Shown piece after piece: positions 40,889 to 50,052 of a stretch of DNA of 54,081 bases. The DNA comes from Acidimicrobiales bacterium (GTDB lineage: Bacteria; Actinomycetota; Acidimicrobiia; Acidimicrobiales; Aldehydirespiratoraceae), in NCBI GenBank assembly GCA_029247365.1, contig JAQWLJ010000020.1, positions 1 through 54,081 of the forward strand. The letters run 5' to 3'. The notes beneath the pieces are model-generated. The model made no database searches. It was not told the DNA's origin and was given only the letters and a program-made list of their open reading frames with translations. A program made the position numbers and the translations under genes. Every line of letters starts with the position of its first letter. Position 1 is the stretch's first letter.

Positions 40889-43453
40889 ATGTCCGAACGC
40901 ACCGATGCCCTCCGATCCCAGATGACGCTGGAGGAGAAGGCGCGGTTCGTCGCCGGTGACGACATGTGGCACACGGCGCCGGTCGAGCGCCTCGGCATCC
41001 CGCCGTTGAAAGTCACCGACGGACCAAACGGCGCTCGCGGTGATGGCCTCATGGGCACCGGAACGCCGACCGCATGTATCCCGTCGGGCGCCTCGCTGGG
41101 TGCTTCGTGGGATGTCGACCTGATTGAGGAACTCGGTTCTCTTCTCGGCACCGAGGCAAGAGCCAAGTCCTCGCACGTCCTGCTCGCTCCCACCATCAAC
41201 CTGCATCGCTCGCCCAAGGGAGGCCGAAACTTCGAGTGCTACAGCGAAGATCCATTGCTGTCGGGCAAGATCGCTGCCGCGTTCATCCGGGGCGTGCAGT
41301 CCCATGACGTTGCTACGACGGCGAAGCACTTCGTGGGCAACGATTCCGAATTCGAACGCAACACGATCGACTCGGTGATCGATGAACGCACGATGCGCGA
41401 GGTTGCGCTGCTCCCGTTCGAGATCGCGGTGCGTGAAGGTGGGGCGTGGGGGGTGATGACCGCCTACAACCGGCTCAACGGTGTCTACTGCTCCGAGCAC
41501 GAATGGCTGCTCACGAACGTCCTTCGCAACGAGTGGGGCTTTGACGGCATGGTTGTCACGGACTGGTTCGCCAACGGCTCGACCGAGGGATGCGTGGCAG
41601 CTCAACTCACGCTCGAGATGCCGGGCAAAGGGCGCTTTTACGGCGACAAGCTCTACGTGGCGATGGAGGAAGGCCGGGTCGATGAAGCCGACGTCGATGT
41701 CATCGTCGATGACTTGCTTCGACTGATGGAACGAACGGGCGTGCTCGACGGGGTCGGCGGCGAGCCCGAGAAGCCGCTCGACCGTCCCGAGGACCGCACC
41801 CTGATCCGACGGGCCGCGGCGGCAGGCTCGGTGCTCTACCGCAACGACGGCGTGCTGCCGCTCGACATGGCGCTGGTTGGTTCGGTTGCGGTCATCGGCC
41901 CGAACGCCATGAACGCGAAGGTCATGGGCGGCGGCTCCGCCAACGTGCGTGCGTACCAGCAGTCATCGCCACTCGAAGCGCTCCGGAACCGCTTCCCTGA
42001 CCTTGATGTTCGCTTTGCTCGCGGTGTCGATATCGATCGCACTGTCCCCCCGATCACGAGGCCGCTCTTGCAGGAAACGGCCACCACCGAATATCGCAAC
42101 GACACGTGGGGGTTCGACGGCGAACCCGACGCGGTTACGCAGAGCGGACGGACCCTGCTCCGTGCGTTCGGCCCCCCCGCTGATGGCATCGATGCCGAGC
42201 GATGGTCGGCCCGAATGACTGCGACGGTCCTGCCCGAGGTGACAGGCCTGCACCGCTTCACGATCACCGAATCGGGCCGGGGCCTCGTGCGCGTGAACGG
42301 TGACGTCGTGCTCGATGCGACCGCGGCCGACATCGAACGAGGTGAATCGTTCTTCGGGTTTGGCACGATCGAGCTGTCGGTCGACATCGATCTGATCGCC
42401 GGTGAGGAGACCGTCGTGGAGATCGACTTCCACAATGAAGGCGCGATCCTGCTGGCTGGCGTGATCGTTGGCTGCAAGGCGCTGGTCGAGCGCGACCTTG
42501 TCGGTGAGGCGGTGGCATTAGCGAAGGACTGCGATGTCGCAGTTGTCGTTGCCGGCACCAACGACGACTGGGAGACCGAAGGCCGCGACCGTGATCTGTG
42601 GGAGCTTCCGGGTGGTCAACCGGAGTTGATCGGGGCCGTCGCCGCCGCCAACCCTCGCACGATCGTCGTCCTCAACATCGGCTCGCCACACAGCCTCGAC
42701 TGGATCGACGACCCCGCGGCGGTGCTCAGTGTCGGCTTCGCTGGCCAAGAGATGGGAGAAGCGGTTGTCGACATGCTCATCGGCGACCAGGAACCGCACG
42801 GTCGAGCGCCCACCACGATCGGCACCCGCTACGAGCATTTCGCGGCGTTTACGAACTATCCGGGTGAGAACAGCGCAGTTCGCTACGGCGAGTCCGTGTA
42901 CTGCGGTCATCGCTGGCACGACACGCTGGGGCTCGAGCCGGCGGTCGCGTTCGGCTCGGGGCTGGGCTACACGACGTTCGAGATCGATGACGTTCCCGCT
43001 ACGGCGGTCGTGGTGGCCGGTGATGGTCTCACATTCGACGTGTCGCTGACGAACACCGGTGGCCGCCGGGGAAGCGAAGTTGTGCAGATCTACATCGAAC
43101 CGGTCGACCCGACGGTGCAACGACCCATTCGCGAACTCAAGGCCTTCCGCAAACTCGAACTTGACCCCGGCACCTCGGCGACCGTCTCCTTCGAACTGTC
43201 GGCCCGCGACTTCGCGTACTACGACCCTTCAGATCTTGCCTGGCCCGAACTGGTCGGCAATCGCTTCGTGCCGGCCGGCATCGGCGCGCTACATCGGACC
43301 ACACCAGGCTGGTACGTCGACCCGGGTCGCTACCGCGTCTGGGTCGGCCGGTCGTCGCGCGAACTCGACAGCGCGATCGAGGTCGATGTCACTGGCGAGT
43401 CGACCTTGCTCGTTGACCCGTTGCCCTCGCGCCGCCCTGCCCCGCCACTGTGA
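40889..43453 (+). CDS. Glycoside hydrolase family 3 beta-glycosidase with PA14 insert
   Basis: 854 aa. GH3 barrel: TDGPNGARGD, KGGRNFECYSEDPLLSG, KHFVGNDSEF and the nucleophile Asp225 in VVTDWF. The second (alpha/beta) domain is interrupted at about residues 390-530 by a PA14-like beta barrel (carbohydrate binding), and a fibronectin-like domain ends the protein (SLTNTGGRRGSEVVQIYIEP). Same plan as KmBgl1-type beta-glucosidases. No signal peptide, so it is cytosolic and would act on imported oligosaccharides. GGAGG touches the ATG and is too close; TACGAT (40876-40881) 7 nt upstream points to leaderless expression. Confidence 0.92.
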   Translation: MSERTDALRSQMTLEEKARFVAGDDMWHTAPVERLGIPPLKVTDGPNGARGDGLMGTGTPTACIPSGASLGASWDVDLIEELGSLLGTEARAKSSHVLLAPTINLHRSPKGGRNFECYSEDPLLSGKIAAAFIRGVQSHDVATTAKHFVGNDSEFERNTIDSVIDERTMREVALLPFEIAVREGGAWGVMTAYNRLNGVYCSEHEWLLTNVLRNEWGFDGMVVTDWFANGSTEGCVAAQLTLEMPGKGRFYGDKLYVAMEEGRVDEADVDVIVDDLLRLMERTGVLDGVGGEPEKPLDRPEDRTLIRRAAAAGSVLYRNDGVLPLDMALVGSVAVIGPNAMNAKVMGGGSANVRAYQQSSPLEALRNRFPDLDVRFARGVDIDRTVPPITRPLLQETATTEYRNDTWGFDGEPDAVTQSGRTLLRAFGPPADGIDAERWSARMTATVLPEVTGLHRFTITESGRGLVRVNGDVVLDATAADIERGESFFGFGTIELSVDIDLIAGEETVVEIDFHNEGAILLAGVIVGCKALVERDLVGEAVALAKDCDVAVVVAGTNDDWETEGRDRDLWELPGGQPELIGAVAAANPRTIVVLNIGSPHSLDWIDDPAAVLSVGFAGQEMGEAVVDMLIGDQEPHGRAPTTIGTRYEHFAAFTNYPGENSAVRYGESVYCGHRWHDTLGLEPAVAFGSGLGYTTFEIDDVPATAVVVAGDGLTFDVSLTNTGGRRGSEVVQIYIEPVDPTVQRPIRELKAFRKLELDPGTSATVSFELSARDFAYYDPSDLAWPELVGNRFVPAGIGALHRTTPGWYVDPGRYRVWVGRSSRELDSAIEVDVTGESTLLVDPLPSRRPAPPL

Positions 43454-43637
43454 CGAGTGCCAGTTATCGCCGTCGTCAACGTAAATGAAACAGCAACGAT
43501 CGCCGCTCAACGTTCCACGGCTCTCCCATCTGGTTGGTGCAGCACGCCTCACAGCAGCGCGAAACGATTCGGCGATAGTCATGCGGTGCATTGTCAGGTG
43601 AATCCGGGTCCGGGAACGCAGGGCATGACGTAGGGGT

Positions 43638-43659
43638 TTGTGACTGCGTACAGTCACAA
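43638..43659. promoter_or_regulatory. Perfect 9-bp inverted repeat upstream of msrA
   Basis: TTGTGACTG (43638-43646), centre CGTA, CAGTCACAA (43651-43659). It ends 24 nt before the msrA ATG and 11 nt before its Shine-Dalgarno. Operator-like for a dimeric repressor, or a leader hairpin; no U tract, so not a terminator. Remainder of 43454-43683 shows nothing else. Confidence 0.5.
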
Positions 43660-43683
43660 CTGCAGCCTGCAAAGGAGTCCCCT

Positions 43684-44316
43684 ATGTTGTTTGGTCGCGA
43701 CAAGCAGACCATGCCCGATCCCGCTGATGCCTTGCCCGGGCGCGACGAGCTGGTTCCAGTCCAGCCTTCCCATCTCATCCTCGGTACGCCCCTCGATGGC
43801 CCGGTGCCGGAGGGCCATGAGGTCGCCATGTTCGGCCTTGGTTGCTTCTGGGGGGCTGAGCGGTTCTATTGGCAACTCGAGGGCGTCTACACCACCGCTG
43901 TCGGCTACGCGGGCGGCTATACGCCCAACCCGCTTTACGAAGAGGTGTGCTCCGGGCGCACCGGCCACAACGAGGTTGTGCGGGTCGTGTACGACCCGAG
44001 TGTCGTGTCCTATGACGAACTCCTGAAGATCTTCTGGGAGGTACATGACCCCACCCAATTCATGCGACAGGGCAACGACATCGGTACTCAGTACCGCAGC
44101 GAGGTCTACGTCTACTCCGACGAGCAACGAGACGCGGCCAAGGCGAGTTTGGATCACTATCAGGAGAAGTTGAGCGGGTCAGGCTTCGGCGAGATCGCGA
44201 CCACGATCGTTGATGTTCCACTCTTCTACTTTGCCGAGGAGTACCACCAGCAGTACCTCCACCGGAACCCGATGGGCTACTGCAACCACGGCCTCTGCCA
44301 GGTCCGCTTCGACTGA
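43684..44316 (+). CDS. msrA: Peptide methionine sulfoxide reductase A
   Basis: 210 aa with the active-site GCFWGAERF (nucleophilic Cys), [28 protein letters not shown] and [18 protein letters not shown] with a C-terminal resolving Cys. Repairs Met-S-sulfoxide, using thioredoxin. ATG 43684 has AAAGGAG 6 nt before it, a strong Shine-Dalgarno and one of few genes here with a true 5' leader. The leader holds a palindrome that may be its control site. Confidence 0.95.
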   Translation: MLFGRDKQTMPDPADALPGRDELVPVQPSHLILGTPLDGPVPEGHEVAMFGLGCFWGAERFYWQLEGVYTTAVGYAGGYTPNPLYEEVCSGRTGHNEVVRVVYDPSVVSYDELLKIFWEVHDPTQFMRQGNDIGTQYRSEVYVYSDEQRDAAKASLDHYQEKLSGSGFGEIATTIVDVPLFYFAEEYHQQYLHRNPMGYCNHGLCQVRFD

Positions 44317-44328
44317 ATCAGCGCAGGG

Positions 44329-44358
44329 TCGTCGCTGGCTCGCTCAGCTGAGCGACGA
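44329..44358. terminator. Hairpin between convergent msrA and phzF-like genes
   Basis: TCGTCGCT (44329-44336) pairs with AGCGACGA (44351-44358), and the perfect 16-bp palindrome TCGCTCAGCTGAGCGA (44340-44355) overlaps it. Lies in the 100-bp gap between convergent genes, consistent with a shared terminator, though no T tract follows. Confidence 0.45.
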
Positions 44359-44416
44359 TCAGCGCTGCCGTCAACCGATGCCCTCTCTTGGAATGCGAAC
44401 CGGATGGTTCGACCGC

Positions 44417-45250
44417 TTACAGGTCGACGTTGCCGTCGACGCACGTGACGGCGTCGCCGCCAATCCACACCTCGCCGTCGCTCTGTTCGACAGAGACCTT
44501 GCCAGCTCGACCGAGGACAGTGCCCTGTGACGCAACGTAGGGCGACGACAGGCGACCTGACCCAAGGAGCCACTGGGCGAGTGCGGCGTTCAGGCTTCCC
44601 GTGACGGGGTCCTCAGCGCCCGGGCCGCTACCCATCTTGAAGAGCGCCCGGACTTCGATCGCTGCTGGGCCGCCTGGCGGGTAGGCACCGACCACGCCAA
44701 TTTTGTAGTCGGGCCGGGCGCTCATGTCGGGTTCGAGGGCAAGCACGGCGTCGGCGTCGGCAAGCTCGACTGCGATCCAACCAGGGCCGTTGTCAGCCCA
44801 CGCGGCTGCGACCACGTCAACGGGGCTGATCCCGAGGACGGCGCACGTGTCGGCGAGATCGGCGGTGTCGACCGGACCGCTCCGCATGAGCGGGGGAGCG
44901 GCGAAGGCCAGCTGGGTGTCTTGCCGAAGCGTCACGAGCCCAACGCCGCACTCTTGTACGACCATGCCGGGGTTCTTCGGGTGTCCTCCGGCCTCGAGCC
45001 ATGCATGGCAGGTGCCGATCGTGGGGTGGCCGGCGAAGGGGAGCTCGACGTCGGTTGTGAAGATCCGGACCTTGTAGTCGGCCGCAGGCTCGGTCGGGGG
45101 AACGACGAACGTCGTCTCGCTCAGGTTCGTCCAGTTGGCAAACTGCTGCATCTCGTCGCTGGACAGTCCGTCACCGTCAAGGACGACAGCGAGCGGATTG
45201 CCGCAGTATGGAACGGCAGTGAAGACATCGACCTGCTTGAAGGGGCGCAT
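44417..45250 (-). CDS. PhzF family isomerase-like protein
   Basis: 277 aa diaminopimelate-epimerase fold. The catalytic Glu lies in the NLSETTFV motif, with CGNPLAVV near the start and ELPFAGHPTIGT and SGPGAEDPVTGS as the other diagnostic segments. PhzF in phenazine synthesis isomerises DHHA, but most homologues, such as this lone one, have unknown substrates. ATG 45250. Follows the SDR by 25 nt on the same strand, so the two probably form an operon; no phenazine genes are visible. Confidence 0.88.
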   Translation of the reverse strand: MRPFKQVDVFTAVPYCGNPLAVVLDGDGLSSDEMQQFANWTNLSETTFVVPPTEPAADYKVRIFTTDVELPFAGHPTIGTCHAWLEAGGHPKNPGMVVQECGVGLVTLRQDTQLAFAAPPLMRSGPVDTADLADTCAVLGISPVDVVAAAWADNGPGWIAVELADADAVLALEPDMSARPDYKIGVVGAYPPGGPAAIEVRALFKMGSGPGAEDPVTGSLNAALAQWLLGSGRLSSPYVASQGTVLGRAGKVSVEQSDGEVWIGGDAVTCVDGNVDL

Positions 45251-45275
45251 CTTCGCCAGTCCCGCGACGCGTGCG

Positions 45276-46205
45276 TCAGATGCTCTGGCTGGGAAAGCCC
45301 AGACCCTCGTGGTCGACGCCACCCATATTCGCGTTGAGGCGCGCCTTGCCCATGAGCTCGGCGATGACGGGACCGAGGTCGCCGGGGTCGTCGGTCTGGG
45401 TGGCGACCGGACCAAGGTGCCAGCCCTCGGCGATACCGAGCTGGTCACCCCGGATGTCGAACACGCGACCGGTCACGTTCTGGGCCTCGGGCGAGGCGAG
45501 CCAGGTGGTGATGACCGCGATCCAGCGAGGGCTGATCTTGTCCGCCAGGCCCTCCGGCGCGGCGTCGCCACCCATGAGGTCGGCGGTCATGCGGCTCCAC
45601 GCAGTGGGAGCGAGGCAGTTGACGGTGACGCCGTACTTCACGAGTTCTTGGGCGGCGATGACGGAGAACGACGCGATGCCGGCCTTGGCGGCGCCATAGT
45701 TGGTCTGGCCGATATTGCCGTAGATGCCCGACGGCGACGCGGTGTTGATGATGCGGCCATAGACGTCCTCGCCGGCCTTCGCCTTCTCGCGCCAGTACTT
45801 GGCGGCGTGATGGCTTGGGGCGTAGGTGCCCTTGAGGTGCACGGCAATGACGGCGTCCCAGTCTTCCTCGCTCATGGAGAACAGCATGCGGTCGCGCAGG
45901 ATTCCGGCGTTGTTGACGACGATGTTGATGTCGCCGTAGGTGTTGACGGCCTGCTGGATCATCGCCTCGGCCTCGTCGAACGTTGCGACGTTGCCGCCGT
46001 TGACGACAGCGTCGCCACCCATGGCCTCGATCTCGGCGACGACTTCCTGTGCGGGGGTGGCGTCGGCGCCGGCACCGGAGGTGTCGCCGCCGAGATCGTT
46101 GACGACGACCTTGGCACCTTCCGACGCCATCATCAGCGCGTGTTCGCGGCCGATACCGCGTCCGGCGCCGGTGACCAGCGCGACCTTGCCATCGAGAATG
46201 CCCAT
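45276..46205 (-). CDS. SDR-family 3-hydroxyacyl-CoA dehydrogenase-like protein
   Basis: 309 aa. VTGAGRGIGREHAL cofactor loop, NNAGILRD, INTASPSG (Ser) and NYGAAKAGI (Tyr-x3-Lys). The Asp after strand 2 (VVNDLGGD) indicates NAD preference. The inserted region and NNAGILRDRMLFSMSEEDW pattern are those of the dehydrogenase part of multifunctional beta-oxidation enzymes (HSD17B4 type). Start ATG 46205 has GGAG 7 nt upstream. Divergent from the HyuA-like gene. Confidence 0.86.
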   Translation of the reverse strand: MGILDGKVALVTGAGRGIGREHALMMASEGAKVVVNDLGGDTSGAGADATPAQEVVAEIEAMGGDAVVNGGNVATFDEAEAMIQQAVNTYGDINIVVNNAGILRDRMLFSMSEEDWDAVIAVHLKGTYAPSHHAAKYWREKAKAGEDVYGRIINTASPSGIYGNIGQTNYGAAKAGIASFSVIAAQELVKYGVTVNCLAPTAWSRMTADLMGGDAAPEGLADKISPRWIAVITTWLASPEAQNVTGRVFDIRGDQLGIAEGWHLGPVATQTDDPGDLGPVIAELMGKARLNANMGGVDHEGLGFPSQSI

Positions 46206-46290
46206 TGGGTGCTCCAGGGGTGAGAAGTGAACGGTCGTTAGCGTGCCAGATGTCAGGCGCTACGGCTACTTGACGGCAGACTGTCGGCTC

Positions 46291-48294
46291 ATGGGCACGA
46301 ATGATCGCTGCTACGCACTTGGGATTGACACAGGAGGCACGTACACCGATGCGGTCGTGTACGACGAGGCCGAGCGCGAGATCGTCGCGAAGGCCAAGGC
46401 GCCGACCACCCACGATGATCTCGCGATTGGTATCCGCGGTTCGATCGAGACGGCACTTGGTGCGTCGGCGGTCGACCCGGCTGCGATCCAAATGGTGGCC
46501 CTCTCCACAACGCTCGCCACGAACGCGCTCGTTGAGGGCACGGGCCGCCCGGCGGCGCTCGTGACGGTCGGCTTCGAGGCCGGTGCACTTGACCGGGGTG
46601 GCCTTCGCGACGCGATCGGTTCCGACGCGATCATCCAGGTGGCCGGCGGTCACAATTCGCACGGCGAACCGGTCGCCGAACTCGACCTTGATGCCCTGTC
46701 GTCCGCGCTCGACGAGATCGCCGATGACGTCGATGCCTTTGCGATCATCGCCCAGTTCGCGACCAGAAATGCCGACCATGAGCTCGCAGTCCGCGACCTG
46801 ATCCGCGAGCGCACCGGGAAGCCCGTCACCTGCAGTCATGTGCTGTCGGCAAGTCTCGGCGGCCCAAAGCGCGGCGTGACCGCGCTGCTCAATGCTCGTC
46901 TGATCCCGATGATCGACGATCTCGTTGCCACCTCCGATCGGATCCTCACCGAACTCAGGATTGACGCGCCAATGATGATCGTCCGGGGCAACGGGTCACT
47001 GGTGTCGGCCGACTTCGTGAAGGAACGCCCAGTCGAAACCATCCTGTCGGGGCCAGCGGCTTCGCTTGTCGGCGCCGCTCACCTCGCGGTCGCCGACGAC
47101 GTCGTGATCTCCGACATCGGTGGCACCACCACCGACATTGCGGTCGTGCGCGACGGCGTACCAGCCTTCGGCGAGGACGGTGCCGTCGTGGGCGGGCACC
47201 GCACGATGATCGAAGCCGTGATGATGCGCACCCACGGGCTCGGCGGCGATAGCGAGATCCAGCTGAAGGACCGCGCGGCCGGGTGTGACCTCGAAGTCGG
47301 TCCTCGTCGCGTCGTCCCGCTGTCGTTGATGGCCGAGACCCACGGCGACGTTCTGCGTATCGCGCTCGAACGCCAGCTCAATGAAGCGATCCCCGGCGCG
47401 TTTGACGGCATGTTTATCCAACAGACGGCACGGGCTACCGATGCCACCCTCGACCGAAACGAGGGTCACGTGATGGATCGCGTGGGCGATCACGTCGTGC
47501 CGGTCGGTGCCGCAGTCGGAACGGCGCTTCAGGACCGGGCGATGCGGCGCCTTGTCGGCCGGGGTTTGCTTCGCCTCTGTGCTTTCACGCCCACCGACGC
47601 CAGCCATGTGCTCGGCGACCAGACCACCCACGATCCAACCGTCGCTCGCTTGGGCGCCGAACTGTTCGCCCGACGCCGCGATCGCTACGGCAACAACATC
47701 GCCGAAGACGGCGAGAAGTTCTCGCGTGTGGTGACGGCAACGCTCGTGCGCCGCTCCGCCGAAGCGTTGCTCGCCGCTGCGCTCGACCGGGATGGCCTCG
47801 ACGGCGCGCTCGCGGCCGGTCCACTCGTCGCAGCTGCCCTTGATCGGACGACCATGAGCTCTCGGGTCGACATCGGCCTCAGTGTCCCGCTTGTCGGTCT
47901 CGGCGCGCCGGCTGCCACGTACTACCCGGCGATCGGCGAGCTGCTCGGCACCCAGGTCACCGTTCCCGCCGATGCCGACGTCGCAAACGCAATTGGTGCC
48001 GTCGTCGCCAACGTTCGGGTTCGCTACGAGGTTCTGGTGACTGCACCTCGCCGCGGCGTCTACCGCGTCCATGTCGGCACCGAACCGGAGACGAAGTGGG
48101 AACGACCGGAGGCCCAGGCTCGGGCCTGTGAGGCGGCCGAGGCGGCGGTGCGCGAAAAAGCACTGGCCGCCGGCACGACCGACTTCGAGATCGAAACCGA
48201 GTGGACAGAGAACGTCATCGACGTTGACGGCCGGCCGATGTTCGTCGAAGGTCGAGCGGTCGCGATTGCGTCGGGTCGACCCGACCTCGGCTGA
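46291..48294 (+). CDS. Hydantoinase/oxoprolinase (HyuA) family ATPase
   Basis: 667 aa, N-methylhydantoinase A/5-oxoprolinase alpha-type: actin-like ATPase start ALGIDTGGTYTDAVVYD, STTLATNALVEGTGR, and a second phosphate motif SDIGGTTTDIAVV. These enzymes couple ATP to opening of a lactam or to ketone carboxylation and usually need a HyuB partner, which is not next to it here. ATG 46291 is the most plausible start; the frame opens at 46243 with no clear signal. The substrate is unknown. Confidence 0.82.
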   Translation: MGTNDRCYALGIDTGGTYTDAVVYDEAEREIVAKAKAPTTHDDLAIGIRGSIETALGASAVDPAAIQMVALSTTLATNALVEGTGRPAALVTVGFEAGALDRGGLRDAIGSDAIIQVAGGHNSHGEPVAELDLDALSSALDEIADDVDAFAIIAQFATRNADHELAVRDLIRERTGKPVTCSHVLSASLGGPKRGVTALLNARLIPMIDDLVATSDRILTELRIDAPMMIVRGNGSLVSADFVKERPVETILSGPAASLVGAAHLAVADDVVISDIGGTTTDIAVVRDGVPAFGEDGAVVGGHRTMIEAVMMRTHGLGGDSEIQLKDRAAGCDLEVGPRRVVPLSLMAETHGDVLRIALERQLNEAIPGAFDGMFIQQTARATDATLDRNEGHVMDRVGDHVVPVGAAVGTALQDRAMRRLVGRGLLRLCAFTPTDASHVLGDQTTHDPTVARLGAELFARRRDRYGNNIAEDGEKFSRVVTATLVRRSAEALLAAALDRDGLDGALAAGPLVAAALDRTTMSSRVDIGLSVPLVGLGAPAATYYPAIGELLGTQVTVPADADVANAIGAVVANVRVRYEVLVTAPRRGVYRVHVGTEPETKWERPEAQARACEAAEAAVREKALAAGTTDFEIETEWTENVIDVDGRPMFVEGRAVAIASGRPDLG

Positions 48295-48327
48295 CCGAAT
48301 CGTTGGGGCCGACATAGGGTCTGTCCC

Positions 48328-48831
48328 ATGGCCCTCGAAGACGAACTCGTCAACCGCGTCACGTGGAAGATCCCGAACGCCCTTGCCCTGGTCGGTTCGG
48401 CCGCCGGTGGCGAACGCAACGCGATGACCACAAGCTGGATCACCCAACTCGCAATGGAGCCGGTGTTGATCGGTATCGGGGTCGACAACTCGGCGGTGAC
48501 CCATCGGCTGATCACCGAGGGCGGGTCGTTCACCATCAATCTCTGGGACAGCGAAGAGACACGACCGTTTGTGAAATTCTCAAAGCCCGCGATCGATGAC
48601 GGTGAGACGCTCAACGGTCGGCCAGTCCGCAACGGCATGACCGGTGCACCGATCTTTGACGAGGCGCTCGCGTGGTTGGAGTGCGAGGTCCGGCAGGCCC
48701 ACGATTTGGGCACGCACACGTTGTTCATCGGAGAACTCATCGATGCTTCGATCAACGATGACGAGAAGCGTCCGGCTGCCATGAGTGACACGCGTATGAA
48801 GTACGGCGGCGTCCGCCGAGGCGGCCACTGA
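48328..48831 (+). CDS. Flavin reductase-like FMN-binding protein
   Basis: 167 aa split-barrel flavoprotein: NALALVGSAAGGERNAMTTSWITQLAMEPVLIGIG is the FMN-binding N-terminal segment of the flavin reductase domain; HTLFIGELIDA is the late strand. Could supply reduced FMN to a monooxygenase or act on its own substrate. TAGGGT (48315-48320) 7 nt before ATG gives it its own leaderless promoter despite lying 33 bp behind the HyuA-like gene. Confidence 0.82.
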   Translation: MALEDELVNRVTWKIPNALALVGSAAGGERNAMTTSWITQLAMEPVLIGIGVDNSAVTHRLITEGGSFTINLWDSEETRPFVKFSKPAIDDGETLNGRPVRNGMTGAPIFDEALAWLECEVRQAHDLGTHTLFIGELIDASINDDEKRPAAMSDTRMKYGGVRRGGH

Positions 48832-48842
48832 CCAACGAAAAC

Positions 48843-49379
48843 TCAGAGTTCGCCAAAGGTGGGGTCGCCCTTGCGGCTGCCGCGAGGTGGCGTACGTGCC
48901 CACACGAGGTATTCGTCGATGAACACACCCACGGTGCCGCCCGGACGGGCCGCGCCAACCACGGTACCGAAGCCTTCAGCGCCAAGCCGGTCGATCTCGT
49001 CGGCGGCAATTGCTGTCACGCATTCGGGCACTGCACCGACGCTGGCCTGAGCGGCGTAGATCGCAATGAGCGGTTCGCGCATCTCGTGGCGAACGCGCGG
49101 GTCGGGGCCGGCCAGCCCGCCGAACACTGCAACCCCACCGGCCAGGCCGGCGACGAGTGCAACGAGCGGCCGAGGTGCGAACAGCATCAGCACGCCGCTG
49201 ATCACTGCGCCACCGATCAACACGAGCATGGCCCGTTCGAGTCGAGAGCCAGCGGGCGGAGGCTGTCCCGTCGCCGCGCCCACGAACGTCCGATACGGCC
49301 GCACGTCAACGGTGATGTCGTTGTCGGCGACCACCTTGGCCTGAAACGCCCGTTGGCGATCCTCCCAGCGAAGCTCCAC
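48843..49379 (-). CDS. Small membrane protein, unknown
   Basis: 178 aa. A soluble N-terminal part of about 45 residues, two helices (MLVLIGGAVISGVLMLFAP and LVALVAGLAGGVAVFGGLAG) and a C-terminal domain of about 85 residues (ECVTAIAADEIDRLGAEGFGTVVGAARPGGTVGVFIDEYLVWA). No family recognised. GTG 49379 is supported by minus-strand TAGCGT (49391-49386) 6 nt upstream. Divergent from the esterase. Confidence 0.65.
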   Translation of the reverse strand: MELRWEDRQRAFQAKVVADNDITVDVRPYRTFVGAATGQPPPAGSRLERAMLVLIGGAVISGVLMLFAPRPLVALVAGLAGGVAVFGGLAGPDPRVRHEMREPLIAIYAAQASVGAVPECVTAIAADEIDRLGAEGFGTVVGAARPGGTVGVFIDEYLVWARTPPRGSRKGDPTFGEL

Positions 49380-49410
49380 ACCACGACGCTATGCGCGAGA
49401 CTTCCGACCC

Positions 49411-50052
49411 ATGACGCTGACCTCGTATCGAATTACCCGAGATGGCGCCGAGCGCCTCCTCTTCCTGATGCACGGTTATTCAGCCGAGCAGCATCACCTT
49501 GCGTCGTACGTGCCGCTGGTCGACCCCGACGAACGGTTCACCGCCATCGCTCCGCGCGGGCCGGTTCCTCTCCCCGACGGCGATACCGATGGCGCATCAT
49601 GGTGGTCGATTGACTTCGAGACCCTCGAGTTCCAGACCGATGAGTTCGAGGGCTCACTGGACACACTTGAGCGCTTTGTCGCCGCAGAGGCTGCTGCGGC
49701 CCGTGTGCCTCTCGAGCGGTGCGTCATCGGTGGCTTCTCGCAGGGTGGCTACCTGGCGCTCTCCCTCGTCGGCAAGGCAGGCGCGCCGACGTATGCCGGT
49801 GTCTGGGCGATCTGCTGCGGCCTCCCGGAGTTCTCGGACCCCCCGATCGACCTGTCGAATGGCGGTGGGCGTCCGGCGCTGTTCCAGTGGGGCACCCGCG
49901 ATCCCATCGTCGGAGCCGACCGGGCGGATCCTGTCGCACAGGCGCTTGGCGGCGGTGGCTGGGCCCTCAGTGAGCACGCCTACGACATGGCTCACAGCCA
50001 GACAATCGAGATGATGATCGACGCCCGCACCTGGCTTGCCGCAATCCCTTAG
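49411..50052 (+). CDS. Phospholipase/carboxylesterase family alpha/beta hydrolase
   Basis: 213 aa. FLMHGYSAEQ (oxyanion region), nucleophile elbow GGFSQGG, catalytic Asp in GTRDPIV and His in YDMAHSQ. YpfH/LYPLA-like short cytosolic esterase. The substrate is unknown. No clear Shine-Dalgarno or -10 is close to ATG 49411. Ends overlapping the end of the FAD oxidoreductase by 4 bases. Confidence 0.88.
   Translation: MTLTSYRITRDGAERLLFLMHGYSAEQHHLASYVPLVDPDERFTAIAPRGPVPLPDGDTDGASWWSIDFETLEFQTDEFEGSLDTLERFVAAEAAAARVPLERCVIGGFSQGGYLALSLVGKAGAPTYAGVWAICCGLPEFSDPPIDLSNGGGRPALFQWGTRDPIVGADRADPVAQALGGGGWALSEHAYDMAHSQTIEMMIDARTWLAAIP

Noticed and set aside
44417-46205. PhzF plus SDR as a phenazine or natural-product cluster
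   Set aside because: No phzA-G partners, carrier proteins or other biosynthetic genes are in reach; both families are widespread in general metabolism.
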